A DNA stretch of 13,511 nt, taken from NCBI GenBank assembly GCA_927911745.1, contig CAKMQF010000034.1, forward strand, positions 1-13,511, given 5' to 3'. Made by a program: the position numbers and the translations under genes. The stretch comes from an uncultured Gemella sp. (GTDB lineage Bacteria > Bacillota > Bacilli > Staphylococcales > Gemellaceae). This document shows, piece after piece, positions 1 through 8,231 of this stretch. Every line of letters starts with the position of its first letter. The first letter of the stretch is position 1. A model generated the notes under the pieces. It was not told the origin of the DNA. It saw nothing but the letters and a program-made list of their open reading frames with translations, and did no database searches.

Positions 1-33
1 GGTGGGGTCTAAGTTTTGTCTTTAAGCCAAGAT

Positions 34-114
34 AGTGCCTACGCTAGCATTATCTAGATCAGGCGCGGTCGAAATATTTTATATTCCCTCTCAGACTGTT
101 CACAGACTCCCGTA
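34..114 (-). promoter_or_regulatory. TPP (thiamine pyrophosphate) riboswitch, THI element
   Basis: Read on the minus strand, this stretch carries the two conserved TPP-aptamer blocks in the right order. The first is CGGGAGUC...GUCUGAGAGGG (CUGAGA, pyrimidine-sensing arm). About 30 bases later comes CCUGAUCUAGAUAAUGCUAG followed by CGUAGG, the pyrophosphate-sensing arm and closing helix. The family binds thiamine pyrophosphate and shuts down thiamine synthesis or uptake genes in cis. The controlled gene lies left of base 1 and cannot be seen. The first 33 bases probably belong to the expression platform, which is cut off by the window edge. I call the family with high confidence; the exact aptamer ends are approximate. 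Confidence 0.9.
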
Positions 115-120
115 TAAATA

Positions 121-148
121 ATTATATCACACGTATGAAAAAAAACAA
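121..148 (-). promoter_or_regulatory. Promoter of the riboswitch-controlled operon
   Basis: On the minus strand TTGTTT (143-148) and a perfect TATAAT (121-126) are 16 bases apart. Transcription would start near 114, at the 5' edge of the TPP aptamer, which supports both calls. Confidence 0.65.
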
Positions 149-288
149 TAAAAGTGCTTACAGAAATAATAGTATTTCATGAAAAAATAAAAAAATTTAT
201 GAAAAATGATTTACATAAATATTGACATTTTCATTTCTAAACAGATTAACAAAAAATATTTGAGTTGATGTGAAATCTACAAATTCTA

Positions 289-340
289 ATATATTAATGG
301 AAAATTTATTTTTGATTTTTCTATTAATATATGGTAGAAT
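289..340 (+). promoter_or_regulatory. lepB promoter overlapped by a long inverted repeat
   Basis: TTGATT (312-317) and TAGAAT (335-340) are 17 bases apart, giving a start site near 347 and a short leader to lepB. An inverted repeat lies across it: ATATATTAATGGAAAA (289-304) faces TTTTCTATTAATATAT (317-332). The arms are 16 bases with one G/T mismatch and a 12-base centre. The right arm covers the end of the -35 box and most of the spacer, so it could be an operator. The element is AT-only enough that chance is possible. Confidence 0.55.
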
Positions 341-376
341 TATTAATCATAAATAAAATAAAAGAGGGATATACCA

Positions 377-928
377 GTGAAAATTTTAAGAGAAATTATG
401 GAGTGGATAGTAGTTGTAGTAGTTTCTATTGCTATTTATCTGCTTATAAGCACATATCTTATTGCACCTTTTACAGTAAAAGGACATTCGATGGATTATA
501 CTTTTGCTGATAACGACAAAGTTTTCGTTAATAAACTCAGCAAAAATTATGAGCGTGGAGATGAAGTAGTATTCCATGCAAATGAAACTGATGACTATAT
601 TAAACGTATAATCGGAGTTCCTGGAGATACTATAGAATACAGAAACGATGTACTATATGTAAATGGTCAAAAAGTTGAAGAGCCATACTTAGCTCAAAAA
701 ATTAAAGAAGCTAATGCTTCTGGAACTGCACCATTTACACCAGATTTTAATATTGAATTTTTAAGTAGTACAAAATCTAAAACTGTGCCAGAAGGTACAT
801 ACTTCGTATTAGGAGATAACAGACAACACAGTACAGATAGTCGTGTATTTGGATTTGTTAAGAAAGAAGCAATGATTGGGAAAGTAAGTTTAAGATACTA
901 TCCATTCAGTTCATTTAAATTCTTTTAA
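377..928 (+). CDS. lepB: Type I signal peptidase
   Basis: This membrane-bound serine/lysine protease removes signal peptides from exported proteins on the outer face of the membrane. At 183 residues it has the usual short Gram-positive length. One N-terminal membrane helix (about residues 9-30) is followed by the catalytic serine in GHSM (Ser38), the general-base lysine in YIKRIIGVPGD (Lys76) and the family box GDNRQHSTDSRVFG near 147-160. The start is GTG at 377, chosen because GAGGG (364-368) sits 8 bases upstream and the helix begins directly after it. The residues after the catalytic serine read SMDYTF rather than the family's usual SM-x-PT-(L/M), an unusual binding-edge sequence. No terminator separates it from the next gene except the pyrG attenuator. 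Firmicutes often have several sip/lep paralogs, so which one this is remains open. Confidence 0.93.
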   Translation: MKILREIMEWIVVVVVSIAIYLLISTYLIAPFTVKGHSMDYTFADNDKVFVNKLSKNYERGDEVVFHANETDDYIKRIIGVPGDTIEYRNDVLYVNGQKVEEPYLAQKIKEANASGTAPFTPDFNIEFLSSTKSKTVPEGTYFVLGDNRQHSTDSRVFGFVKKEAMIGKVSLRYYPFSSFKFF

Positions 929-969
929 TAATTAGTAAAAGAAAAATTTAATATATCGAATTATTTTAG

Positions 970-1008
970 TTGCTAAAAATTTTGCGTTATGCTAGAATAA
1001 TATACGGG
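970..1008 (+). promoter_or_regulatory. pyrG promoter with GGGC initiation site
   Basis: TTGCTA (970-975), a 17-base spacer and an extended -10 (TGC then TAGAAT at 993-998) place the transcription start at the GGGC beginning at 1006, seven bases past the -10. In Bacillus subtilis pyrG a GGGC start permits CTP-sensitive reiterative G addition, and the same arrangement is visible here. Confidence 0.75.
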
Positions 1009-1023
1009 CACTCTTAAAGAGTG
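1009..1023 (+). other. Small leader hairpin before the pyrG attenuator
   Basis: CACTCT and AGAGTG face each other around UAA immediately after the GGG initiation triplet. It is a compact leader hairpin that ends 13 bases before the attenuator stem. Its role is unknown. Confidence 0.5.
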
Positions 1024-1033
1024 ATTTAAGAAA

Positions 1034-1073
1034 CCACCCCCTGCGATAATTTCGTAGGGGGTTTATTATTTTT
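1034..1073 (+). terminator. pyrG leader attenuator (intrinsic terminator)
   Basis: ACCCCCTGCGA (1036-1046) pairs with TCGTAGGGGGT (1052-1062) around a five-base loop, with one G-U pair, followed by TTTATTATTTTT. It lies between the GGGC start and the pyrG ribosome binding site. In the B. subtilis model, when CTP is low the transcript gains extra 5' G residues that pair with the C-rich strand of this stem and prevent termination. The run of five C in the 5' arm fits that mechanism. It would also stop readthrough from lepB. Confidence 0.85.
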
Positions 1074-1090
1074 AATAGAAGGAGAACACA

Positions 1091-2691
<1,601 letters not shown>

Positions 2692-2709
2692 GAACTTTTA
2701 TTATAAATT

Positions 2710-3366
2710 ATGAAATTATTAGATTTAATAACTGACTTCGAAGAAAATCGTAATGAACTTTTAGCTGAATCAATGTCTAAGTATATGCAGGATAAGTTTA
2801 GATTTTTAGGTGTACGTGGTGCAACTAGAACGGAAATCTATAAAAAATATTTTCCAGATGCAAGAAAGACTAAAACTGTTGATTGGGATTTTGTTGAGAG
2901 TTGTTGGAATAAAGAAGAGAGAGAATTTCAGTATGTAGTTGTTTATTATTTAAAGGCAATGCAGAAATTCTTAAAAAGAGAAGATATCTCAAAGTTAAAA
3001 TATCTAATCGTGACAAAATCATGGTGGGATACTGTTGATTTACTTGCAAAGGTTATAGGTAGCTTGGTTATTCGTATCGAAGGATATGATAAAATTATGC
3101 TTGAGTGGAGTAAGGACAGTAATATTTGGTTGAAACGAGTAGCTATTTTATACCAACTGTCTCTTAAAGACAAAGTAGATGAAATAATTTTAGATAAAAT
3201 TTTAGTAAACAACCTAGGGGATAATGAATTTTTCATTAATAAAGCTATAGGTTGGGCACTTCGCGATTATTCTAAATTTAATCCAGAGTGGGTCAGAGAA
3301 TTTATTAAAAAGAATAAGGATAATATGGCTAATCTTAGCATAAGAGAAGCTAGCAAGTACATCTAG
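2710..3366 (+). CDS. DNA alkylation repair protein, AlkD-like HEAT-repeat glycosylase
   Basis: AlkD-family enzymes remove N3- and N7-alkylated bases from DNA. The 218-residue protein is all-helical with HEAT-like repeats and keeps the catalytic surface known from Bacillus AlkD: SWWDTVD carries the tryptophan (Trp106) and catalytic aspartate (Asp110), and IWLKRVAIL carries the DNA-contacting arginine (Arg143). The C-terminal EFFINKAIGWALRDYSKFNP and the final SIREASKYI are also typical. The gene begins 18 bases after pyrG with no promoter and no clear Shine-Dalgarno sequence before ATG 2710, so it is probably transcribed with pyrG, perhaps with poor or coupled translation. A strong terminator follows directly. 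Family assignment is firm; the exact lesion range is not known. Confidence 0.88.
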   Translation: MKLLDLITDFEENRNELLAESMSKYMQDKFRFLGVRGATRTEIYKKYFPDARKTKTVDWDFVESCWNKEEREFQYVVVYYLKAMQKFLKREDISKLKYLIVTKSWWDTVDLLAKVIGSLVIRIEGYDKIMLEWSKDSNIWLKRVAILYQLSLKDKVDEIILDKILVNNLGDNEFFINKAIGWALRDYSKFNPEWVREFIKKNKDNMANLSIREASKYI

Positions 3367-3369
3367 AGA

Positions 3370-3401
3370 GGAGCGATTAAAAATCGCTCCCTTCTTTTTT
3401 T
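3370..3401 (+). terminator. Intrinsic terminator after the AlkD-like gene
   Basis: GGAGCGATT and AATCGCTCC form a perfect 9-base stem around AAA, followed by CTTCTTTTTTT. It begins four bases after the stop codon and closes the pyrG operon. Confidence 0.93.
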
Positions 3402-3634
3402 AAGGTTACAAATTAAATTTAGTGAAGTCGATAGTAAACTTGTTCTGTTTATCATACATAACGAATCAAGTTATTGTAATTATCAGAAAGAAATGAATGA
3501 TTTCACTTTTTTCATTAAAAATAAAATGTTATACTATTAATAAAAGATAAATAGTATTAATTCTATTATTTAACATAATAATTTATTGATATAGTCTTTG
3601 AAATTGGAGAAAATAATTTAGAGGTTGGAGAAAA
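3402..3634. other. Intergenic region before the sensor operon
   Basis: These 233 bases hold no plausible gene. The first half shows nothing I can name. The second half contains the promoter and inverted repeats listed separately, and an approximately 90-base leader before the PhnD-like gene. Confidence 0.6.
3527..3567 (+). promoter_or_regulatory. Promoter and candidate operator of the sensor operon
   Basis: An extended -10, TGT followed by TATACT (3530-3535), is the best promoter ahead of the operon; no good -35 is present, which suggests dependence on an activator. Overlapping and following it are three related half-sites: TACTATT (3532-3538), AATAGTA (3550-3556) and CTATT (3563-3567). The first two form an inverted repeat with 11 bases between, and the second pairs with the third in the near-palindrome AATAGTATTAATTCTATT (3550-3567). 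Heptamer inverted repeats are typical targets of NarL/FixJ regulators, so autoregulation by the operon's response regulator is a reasonable guess only. Confidence 0.45.
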
Positions 3635-4534
3635 ATGAAAAGAATAGTTATAAGCTTTTTTGTAATATTCCTTTCCGTATTATTATTCGCTGTACTTCCT
3701 TTAGTTTTGAAGAATAAACAAGAAGAGTATATAGATTTTTCTGAAGTAACAGAAACAGTTGATAATAGCGCTAAGGATGATGAAACTTTAAGAATTGGAT
3801 TAATTTCCGTAACTGGTGATAATAAGAGTTATATTTTGGAAAAGAATTAGCTAATTATATCGGTGAAAAATTGAACAAGAAAGTAAAGTTAATACAGAAA
3901 AAAAGTTATAGAGATATAAATGTTTTGTTAAAAAATAATAAGATAGACGTTGCATTTTTATCGACAGGAGCATATTCATTGTATGAAGATAAGGAGTCTT
4001 TAGAACTTTTAGCAAGACCAAATAGGGGGAAAACATACTATCATCCCATAGTTATAACAAAAAAAGATTCCAATATAAATAGTATTGAAGATTTGAAAGG
4101 TCAGAGCTTTGCATTTGTAGATACTTATAGTTATTCTGGGTATTTAGCAATGAATGATTATTTAAAGAAAAACGGGTTATCAGCAAATAAGTTTTTCAGT
4201 AATAGTTATTTTACTCACAGTCATGAAGAATCAATAAATCAAGTAACTAATGGAACTGTAAAAGCTGCTATCGTAGATGACTGGGCATTACAGTATATTT
4301 ATAATAATTTTCCAGATACTGCACATAATATAAAAATAATAAAAAACATTTCCAGAGGTTGCAACTGGACCGGTAGTAACTCATAAAAACTATGAAGAAA
4401 AAGATAAGCTTAAACAAATTTTGCTATCTATTGATAAGGATAGTGCAATAAAAGGCACGTTATCACAGCTTCAAATTGAAAAATATGAAGAAACAAAAGC
4501 TAGTGATTATCCTAATTTAATAAGTGAGGATTAA
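3635..4534 (+). pseudogene. PhnD-like substrate-binding protein, membrane-anchored sensor subunit; two compensating frameshifts
   Basis: Three overlapping frames add up to one 299-residue protein of the PhnD/phosphonate-binding (type 2 periplasmic binding protein) family. An N-terminal membrane helix (about residues 4-25) has no cysteine for lipidation, so the protein looks anchored by an uncleaved helix. The domain then starts at LRIGLISVTGD and includes KIDVAFLSTGAYSL, INSIEDLKGQSFAFVD, and TVKAAIVDDWALQYI. One A appears lost in GGAAAAG (about 3839-3845), creating the stop at 3848, and one base appears gained near CATTTCC (about 4348-4353); correcting them gives ILEKELANYIG and KNIPEVATGPVV. 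The indels cancel, so the original stop at 4532 is used. No ABC permease or ATPase is nearby. The gene ends three bases before the sensor kinase, so it most likely presents ligand to that kinase rather than to a transporter. The ligand is unknown; a phosphorylated compound is inferred. Confidence 0.83.
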
Positions 4535-4537
4535 TAT

Positions 4538-5923
4538 ATGGCAAAATTAAAGATAAAAAATAAGATAATTATATTCTTTATAGTAATTTATACTATATAT
4601 TTAAGTGTAATTTTGGCTTTTACTTATGTCAGTAATAAAGATATACTCGAGAGTGCTTTAAAAGATAGAATAACTCAGACTTATTATCAACTTTCAGGAA
4701 ATATTTCTGAAAATATAAAAACAGAAAATACTTATGAAATTCATCAAAAAATTCATAGTGCAGCATTAAATAATGAAGTTGCATACATTATTGTATTTGA
4801 TAATGAAAAAAATATCTTAGGAAAAACATTGAAAGAGATTCCTCAGAAAATTGCAACATTTAGTGATGAACAGTTAAACAATTTTAAGAAATATGACAGT
4901 TCAAGAGGGGAAATATTAGAGTATGTATCTCCCATAGATGATGTTAATATTGGTTATATTAGAGTTGGATTTTACACGAAAAATATTTATATGAAGACAT
5001 ATAGTCAGTTTTTAAGAATTCTTATTTTAAATATGTCTGTGTTTGTTATGTTATTGGTTATTGCATACTACGTTTCAAAATTAATAGAACGTCCGGTGCA
5101 AGATTTAACTTCGGTAACCGATGAGATAATTAGAGAAGGCGATTATAGGACAAAGATAGAAAAAGAGAATTACAGTCGTGATTTTCATGTTCTTGTCAGT
5201 TCTATAAATGAAATGGTCGAGAATAATAAAAAGAATAAAAAATTAAATAACTATCTATTAAATAAAATATTTAGAATCCAAGAGGAAGAGAAAAAGATGC
5301 TGTCGAGAGAACTTCATGATGAAGTTAGTCAGTCTTTAGCAAGTCTTCTGTTTTTAATAAGTAATTTAGTAGATAAAGAAAATGACCAAAAGAAAAAAGA
5401 TCGCTTATTATTAATTCAGTCTGAAATAGAAAATAGTTTAAGTAATATTAGAAATATAGCTGTTAATTTGAGACCACCTAGTACTGAACTTAGCTTAGGA
5501 GAAGTAATTAGTAAATATATTGAAGATTACAAGAATCTGTACGGTATAGATGTTGAGTTTTATACCAACTATGAGGGTGGGAAAAATAATAATTTTGATA
5601 TTACTCTTTATCGTATTATTCAAGAATCATTATCGAATATAAAACGCCATTCAGGAGCTACAGAAGTCCAAATTAAATTATATGAAAATACAGATTATAT
5701 AATTTTAACTATTGCGGATAACGGAATAGGATTAACTAAAGAACGAGTCGAACTAGCGAAAAAGCAAGGACGATTAGGAATTTATGGTATACAAGAGAGA
5801 ATTTTTGATTTTTCTGGTGAATTTAAACTATTTAAAAATAATAAGTACTCTACTATACTGATGTGTAAATTTAAAACAGAAATGTTAAAAGAGGAGAAAA
5901 TTGATGAAAATATTATTAATTGA
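4538..5923 (+). CDS. Sensor histidine kinase, NarX/DesK-like HisKA_3 type
   Basis: This is a membrane kinase of a two-component system. Two membrane helices (about residues 10-31 and 161-181) enclose an extracellular domain of about 130 residues. A HAMP-like linker follows (ERPVQDLTSVTDEI), then the HisKA_3 dimerization domain with RELHDEVSQSLASLLF (phospho-acceptor His260), and a HATPase domain with QESLSNIKRHS (Asn367), DNGIG (394-398) and GRLGIYGIQERI. Its length of 461 residues is normal. The start ATG 4538 is preceded by GAGGA inside the end of the upstream gene. It lies three bases behind the PhnD-like gene and overlaps the response regulator gene, so the three form one transcript and probably one signalling complex. 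The extracellular domain is not one I can name; it may take its signal from the binding protein. Confidence 0.92.
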   Translation: MAKLKIKNKIIIFFIVIYTIYLSVILAFTYVSNKDILESALKDRITQTYYQLSGNISENIKTENTYEIHQKIHSAALNNEVAYIIVFDNEKNILGKTLKEIPQKIATFSDEQLNNFKKYDSSRGEILEYVSPIDDVNIGYIRVGFYTKNIYMKTYSQFLRILILNMSVFVMLLVIAYYVSKLIERPVQDLTSVTDEIIREGDYRTKIEKENYSRDFHVLVSSINEMVENNKKNKKLNNYLLNKIFRIQEEEKKMLSRELHDEVSQSLASLLFLISNLVDKENDQKKKDRLLLIQSEIENSLSNIRNIAVNLRPPSTELSLGEVISKYIEDYKNLYGIDVEFYTNYEGGKNNNFDITLYRIIQESLSNIKRHSGATEVQIKLYENTDYIILTIADNGIGLTKERVELAKKQGRLGIYGIQERIFDFSGEFKLFKNNKYSTILMCKFKTEMLKEEKIDENIIN

Positions 5924-6521
5924 TGATCATAAATTGATAAAAATAGGTATCAAAGTTCTTTTAGAAGATAACGAAGAATTTAGTGTTATAGATGATTGTT
6001 CAAGCAAAAAAGAGTTTTTAGAAAAGATAACTAATGATTCTTATGACTTATTTATATGTGACATATCATTACCTGATGGAACTGGTTATGATATACTTGA
6101 AGTAATAAAAGAGAAGAACATAAATACAAAAGTAATTATTTTAAGTATGCATGAAGATAAATCCTATATGAAAAAAGCATTTAAATTAGGTGCTTCGGGT
6201 TATGTAACGAAGAGTACTGCCCATGAAGAAATACTCCATGCTATAGATAAAGTTATGTTTAAAAATGATATATACCTAAATGAAAAATACGCTACGATTT
6301 TCTATGAATTATTTAAAGAAGACAAGGAAATAGAACTTAGCGAGAGAGAAAAAGAGGTAGGACGATATATTGTTGAGGGTTACACATTAACTGATATTGG
6401 AGAAAAATTGTTCTTAAGTGTTAAAACTGTAGATACGTATAAAAAACGCCTCATGGAAAAAACTAATACGAAGAAAAGAAGTGAACTAGTAGAATATCTA
6501 AAGTCGAACTTAATATTATAG
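5904..6521 (+). CDS. Response regulator, NarL/LuxR family
   Basis: This is the cytoplasmic partner of the preceding kinase. The N-terminal receiver domain has the acidic pair at Asp7-Asp8, the phosphorylation site in LFICDISLPDG (Asp53) and the conserved lysine in VTKST. The C-terminal half is a LuxR-type helix-turn-helix: LSEREKEVGRYIVEGYT, then IGEKLFLSVKTVDTYKKRL. I chose ATG 5904 (205 residues) because GAGGAG (5891-5896) is spaced seven bases from it; a TTG at 5901 is also in frame but worse placed. The gene overlaps the kinase by 20 bases, so translation is probably coupled. By position its likely targets are its own operon and the convergent glpT, but no binding site has been proven. 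Confidence 0.93.
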   Translation: MKILLIDDHKLIKIGIKVLLEDNEEFSVIDDCSSKKEFLEKITNDSYDLFICDISLPDGTGYDILEVIKEKNINTKVIILSMHEDKSYMKKAFKLGASGYVTKSTAHEEILHAIDKVMFKNDIYLNEKYATIFYELFKEDKEIELSEREKEVGRYIVEGYTLTDIGEKLFLSVKTVDTYKKRLMEKTNTKKRSELVEYLKSNLIL

Positions 6522-6531
6522 TAATAAACAT

Positions 6532-6576
6532 AAAGAAAAATACGGATGATTATAGGAATCAGCCGTATTTTCTTTA
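6532..6576. terminator. Terminator of the sensor operon
   Basis: AAAGAAAAATACGG and CCGTATTTTCTTT form a long stem with one bulged A, closed inside by TGATT/AATCA. It lies 10 bases after the regulator's stop. The AT-rich outer stem gives a T-run on either strand, so it could act in both directions. Confidence 0.82.
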
Positions 6577-6577
6577 T

Positions 6578-6639
6578 AAAAAAACATCTCTATCAATTTA
6601 AGGAGGATCAATGATCTTAGTTGATAGAGATGTTTTTTT
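6578..6639. terminator. glpT: Perfect 19-base-pair terminator at the 3' end of glpT
   Basis: AAAAAAACATCTCTATCAA (6578-6596) is exactly complementary to 6621-6639, with a 24-base centre. Read on the minus strand it is a terminator three bases after the glpT stop, ending in seven T. It also works on the plus strand as a second stop for the regulator operon. The centre contains AAGGAGG and an ATG, discussed in the findings. Confidence 0.88.
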
Positions 6640-6641
6640 CA

Positions 6642-7979
6642 TTAGTTTTCTAATTGTTTAGATGTTTTCTTGAATAATGTTAATGCGATGAATACGAATG
6701 CTAATACACAAGAAACGATTAATGCGTAGAAACCTCCGTTCCATCCGAACACGTCAACAAGTTTACCCATTACATAACCAGCACTTGCTGATCCAAGTAG
6801 GTAACCGAATAGTCCAGTAAGACCAGTAGCTGTACCTGTAGCAACACGTGGAACTAAGTCTGCTGCTTGAAGACCGATCATCATAACTGGTCCGTAGATT
6901 AAGAATCCGATAGCTACTAGACAGATGTTATCGATAAGTGGGTTACCTGGAGGGTTTTTCCAGTAAATGAATACTGCAACAAGTACTCCAGTTAAGAATA
7001 ATAACATTGGAGGAGCACGGTGTCCTTTGAACACTTTGTCACTTAAGTAACCACTAGCTAACATACCGAAGATACCAGCATATTCATATAAGAAGTAAGC
7101 CCAGCTTTGTTTGTCAACAGAGAAGTGTTTTACTTCTTTTAAGTATGTTGGAGCCCAGTCAATAATTCCGTAACGAACGAAGTATACGAATACGTTAGCA
7201 ACTGCGATAGCCCATAGGAATTTGTTGTTAATAATGTATTTAAAGAAGATATCTTTTGCTGATAATGTGTGAGCAGATTCAACTTTTTCTACAATTTTTT
7301 CACCTTTCCATTCATCTACAGGTGGTAAACCTTCAGATTCTGGAGTATCTTTCATTAGGTAGAACATGATAATTGCTAAGATAATAGCAATAGTTGCTGG
7401 TAAGTAGAATAATGATTGCCAAGCACCAAAAACAGAAAGTCCTACAAGTGCAAGAGGTCCGATTAATCCACCACCAAGGTTGTGAGAAACGTTCCACCAA
7501 CTCCACCAAGCACCACGCTCAGAAGCTGAGAACCAGTTAGTCATTGTTTTAGCACCAGGTGGATAACCCATACCTTGGAACCATCCGTTAAGTGCTGATA
7601 AGAAAATCATTAATGTTAATGAAGATAGCACTGCAGGAACAAGACCAAAAATTAAGCTGACTGCAGCAGAAGCAACTAAACCAATAGTAATAAAGTACTT
7701 AGGATTACTTCTGTCTGATACGTTACCCATGATGAATTTACTGAAACCATAAGCTAATGATAGAGCAAGTGAAACTTTCCCTAAGTCAGCTTTAGAGTAA
7801 CCGTATTGGTCGATTAAATAAGGGATAGCAAGTGAGAAGTTTTTTCTGATTAGATAGTACGCTGCGTATCCAATGAATACCCCTGAGAATACTTGCCATC
7901 GAAGTCTTTTATATTCAGCATCTGTACGAGCACTGTCGATTCTCGGTTTAGGTGCTGAAGCTTTTAGAAATGAGAACAT
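6642..7979 (-). CDS. glpT: Glycerol-3-phosphate/phosphate antiporter, MFS organophosphate:Pi family
   Basis: GlpT imports glycerol-3-phosphate across the cytoplasmic membrane in exchange for inorganic phosphate. The 445-residue protein has the full 12-helix length. It keeps YYLIRKNF with Arg45, VYFVRYGIIDWAPTYLKEV with Arg269 and the histidine of NVSHNLGG (His166). The two arginines match the E. coli phosphate-binding residues in number and context. Other GlpT signatures are SDRSNPKYF, NGWFQGMGYPP, LRWQVFSGVFIGYAAYYL and IGFLIYGPVMMIGLQ. I prefer GlpT to UhpT because these stretches track GlpT closely. ATG 7979 has AAGGAGGAA seven bases upstream. No glpQ or glpK is next to it. It converges on the three-gene sensor operon, which makes it a likely target of that system, and it has its own cre-overlapped promoter. 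GlpT is also a known fosfomycin entry route in several bacteria. Confidence 0.94.
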   Translation of the reverse strand: MFSFLKASAPKPRIDSARTDAEYKRLRWQVFSGVFIGYAAYYLIRKNFSLAIPYLIDQYGYSKADLGKVSLALSLAYGFSKFIMGNVSDRSNPKYFITIGLVASAAVSLIFGLVPAVLSSLTLMIFLSALNGWFQGMGYPPGAKTMTNWFSASERGAWWSWWNVSHNLGGGLIGPLALVGLSVFGAWQSLFYLPATIAIILAIIMFYLMKDTPESEGLPPVDEWKGEKIVEKVESAHTLSAKDIFFKYIINNKFLWAIAVANVFVYFVRYGIIDWAPTYLKEVKHFSVDKQSWAYFLYEYAGIFGMLASGYLSDKVFKGHRAPPMLLFLTGVLVAVFIYWKNPPGNPLIDNICLVAIGFLIYGPVMMIGLQAADLVPRVATGTATGLTGLFGYLLGSASAGYVMGKLVDVFGWNGGFYALIVSCVLAFVFIALTLFKKTSKQLEN

Positions 7980-8230
7980 TTTAAATTCCTCCTTAACTTC
8001 AATTATATATAATATTAAATTAATATAGTTTTTTTATTATAAAACCTTTTATTTAATAAGTTTTTACAGCAATTTAATATTTTTTAAATCGCATATTTAT
8101 TTAAACTATTTAACTTATAAAATCATTATATAAGACTAGAAAACGTTTGTAAATGCTAATAGAAAAAGTTTTTTTTCTTTTAGAAAATACCTTACACTTT
8201 TTGTAAGAATAAATCCTACAAAATATAATA
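7980..8230. other. glpT leader and divergent promoter region
   Basis: Together with the operators further right, this non-coding stretch separates glpT from the MarR-type gene. It holds an approximately 138-base AT-rich glpT leader with no recognisable riboswitch, the glpT promoter with cre, and a small inverted repeat, CTTACA (8191-8196) facing TGTAAG (8202-8207). Confidence 0.6.
8125..8153 (-). promoter_or_regulatory. glpT promoter overlapped by a cre (CcpA) site
   Basis: On the minus strand TTTACA (8148-8153), a 17-base spacer and TATAAT (8125-8130) form a near-consensus promoter. The minus-strand sequence TTACAAACGTTTTCT (8138-8152) matches the Bacillus cre consensus WTGNAANCGNWNNCW except at the G. 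It covers the -35 box and spacer, a position that predicts carbon catabolite repression of glpT by CcpA. Confidence 0.75.
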
Positions 8231-8231
8231 A

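Noticed and set aside
1..115. tRNA or T-box at the left end, suggested by higher GC and folding
   Set aside because: No cloverleaf, anticodon arm or T-box TGGNACC sequence is present; the TPP consensus blocks explain it.
3635..4386. Two independent small genes (71 and 171 residues)
   Set aside because: Their sequences join into one continuous PhnD-family domain with single-base corrections, and the second would start at a TTG with no ribosome binding site.
3635..4534. Substrate-binding lipoprotein of a phosphonate ABC transporter
   Set aside because: There is no lipobox cysteine, and no permease or ATPase gene is adjacent; a kinase follows three bases later instead.
6642..7979. UhpT hexose-phosphate transporter
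   Set aside because: The conserved stretches around Arg45 and Arg269 and the C-terminal half follow GlpT rather than UhpT. Substrate still needs experimental proof.
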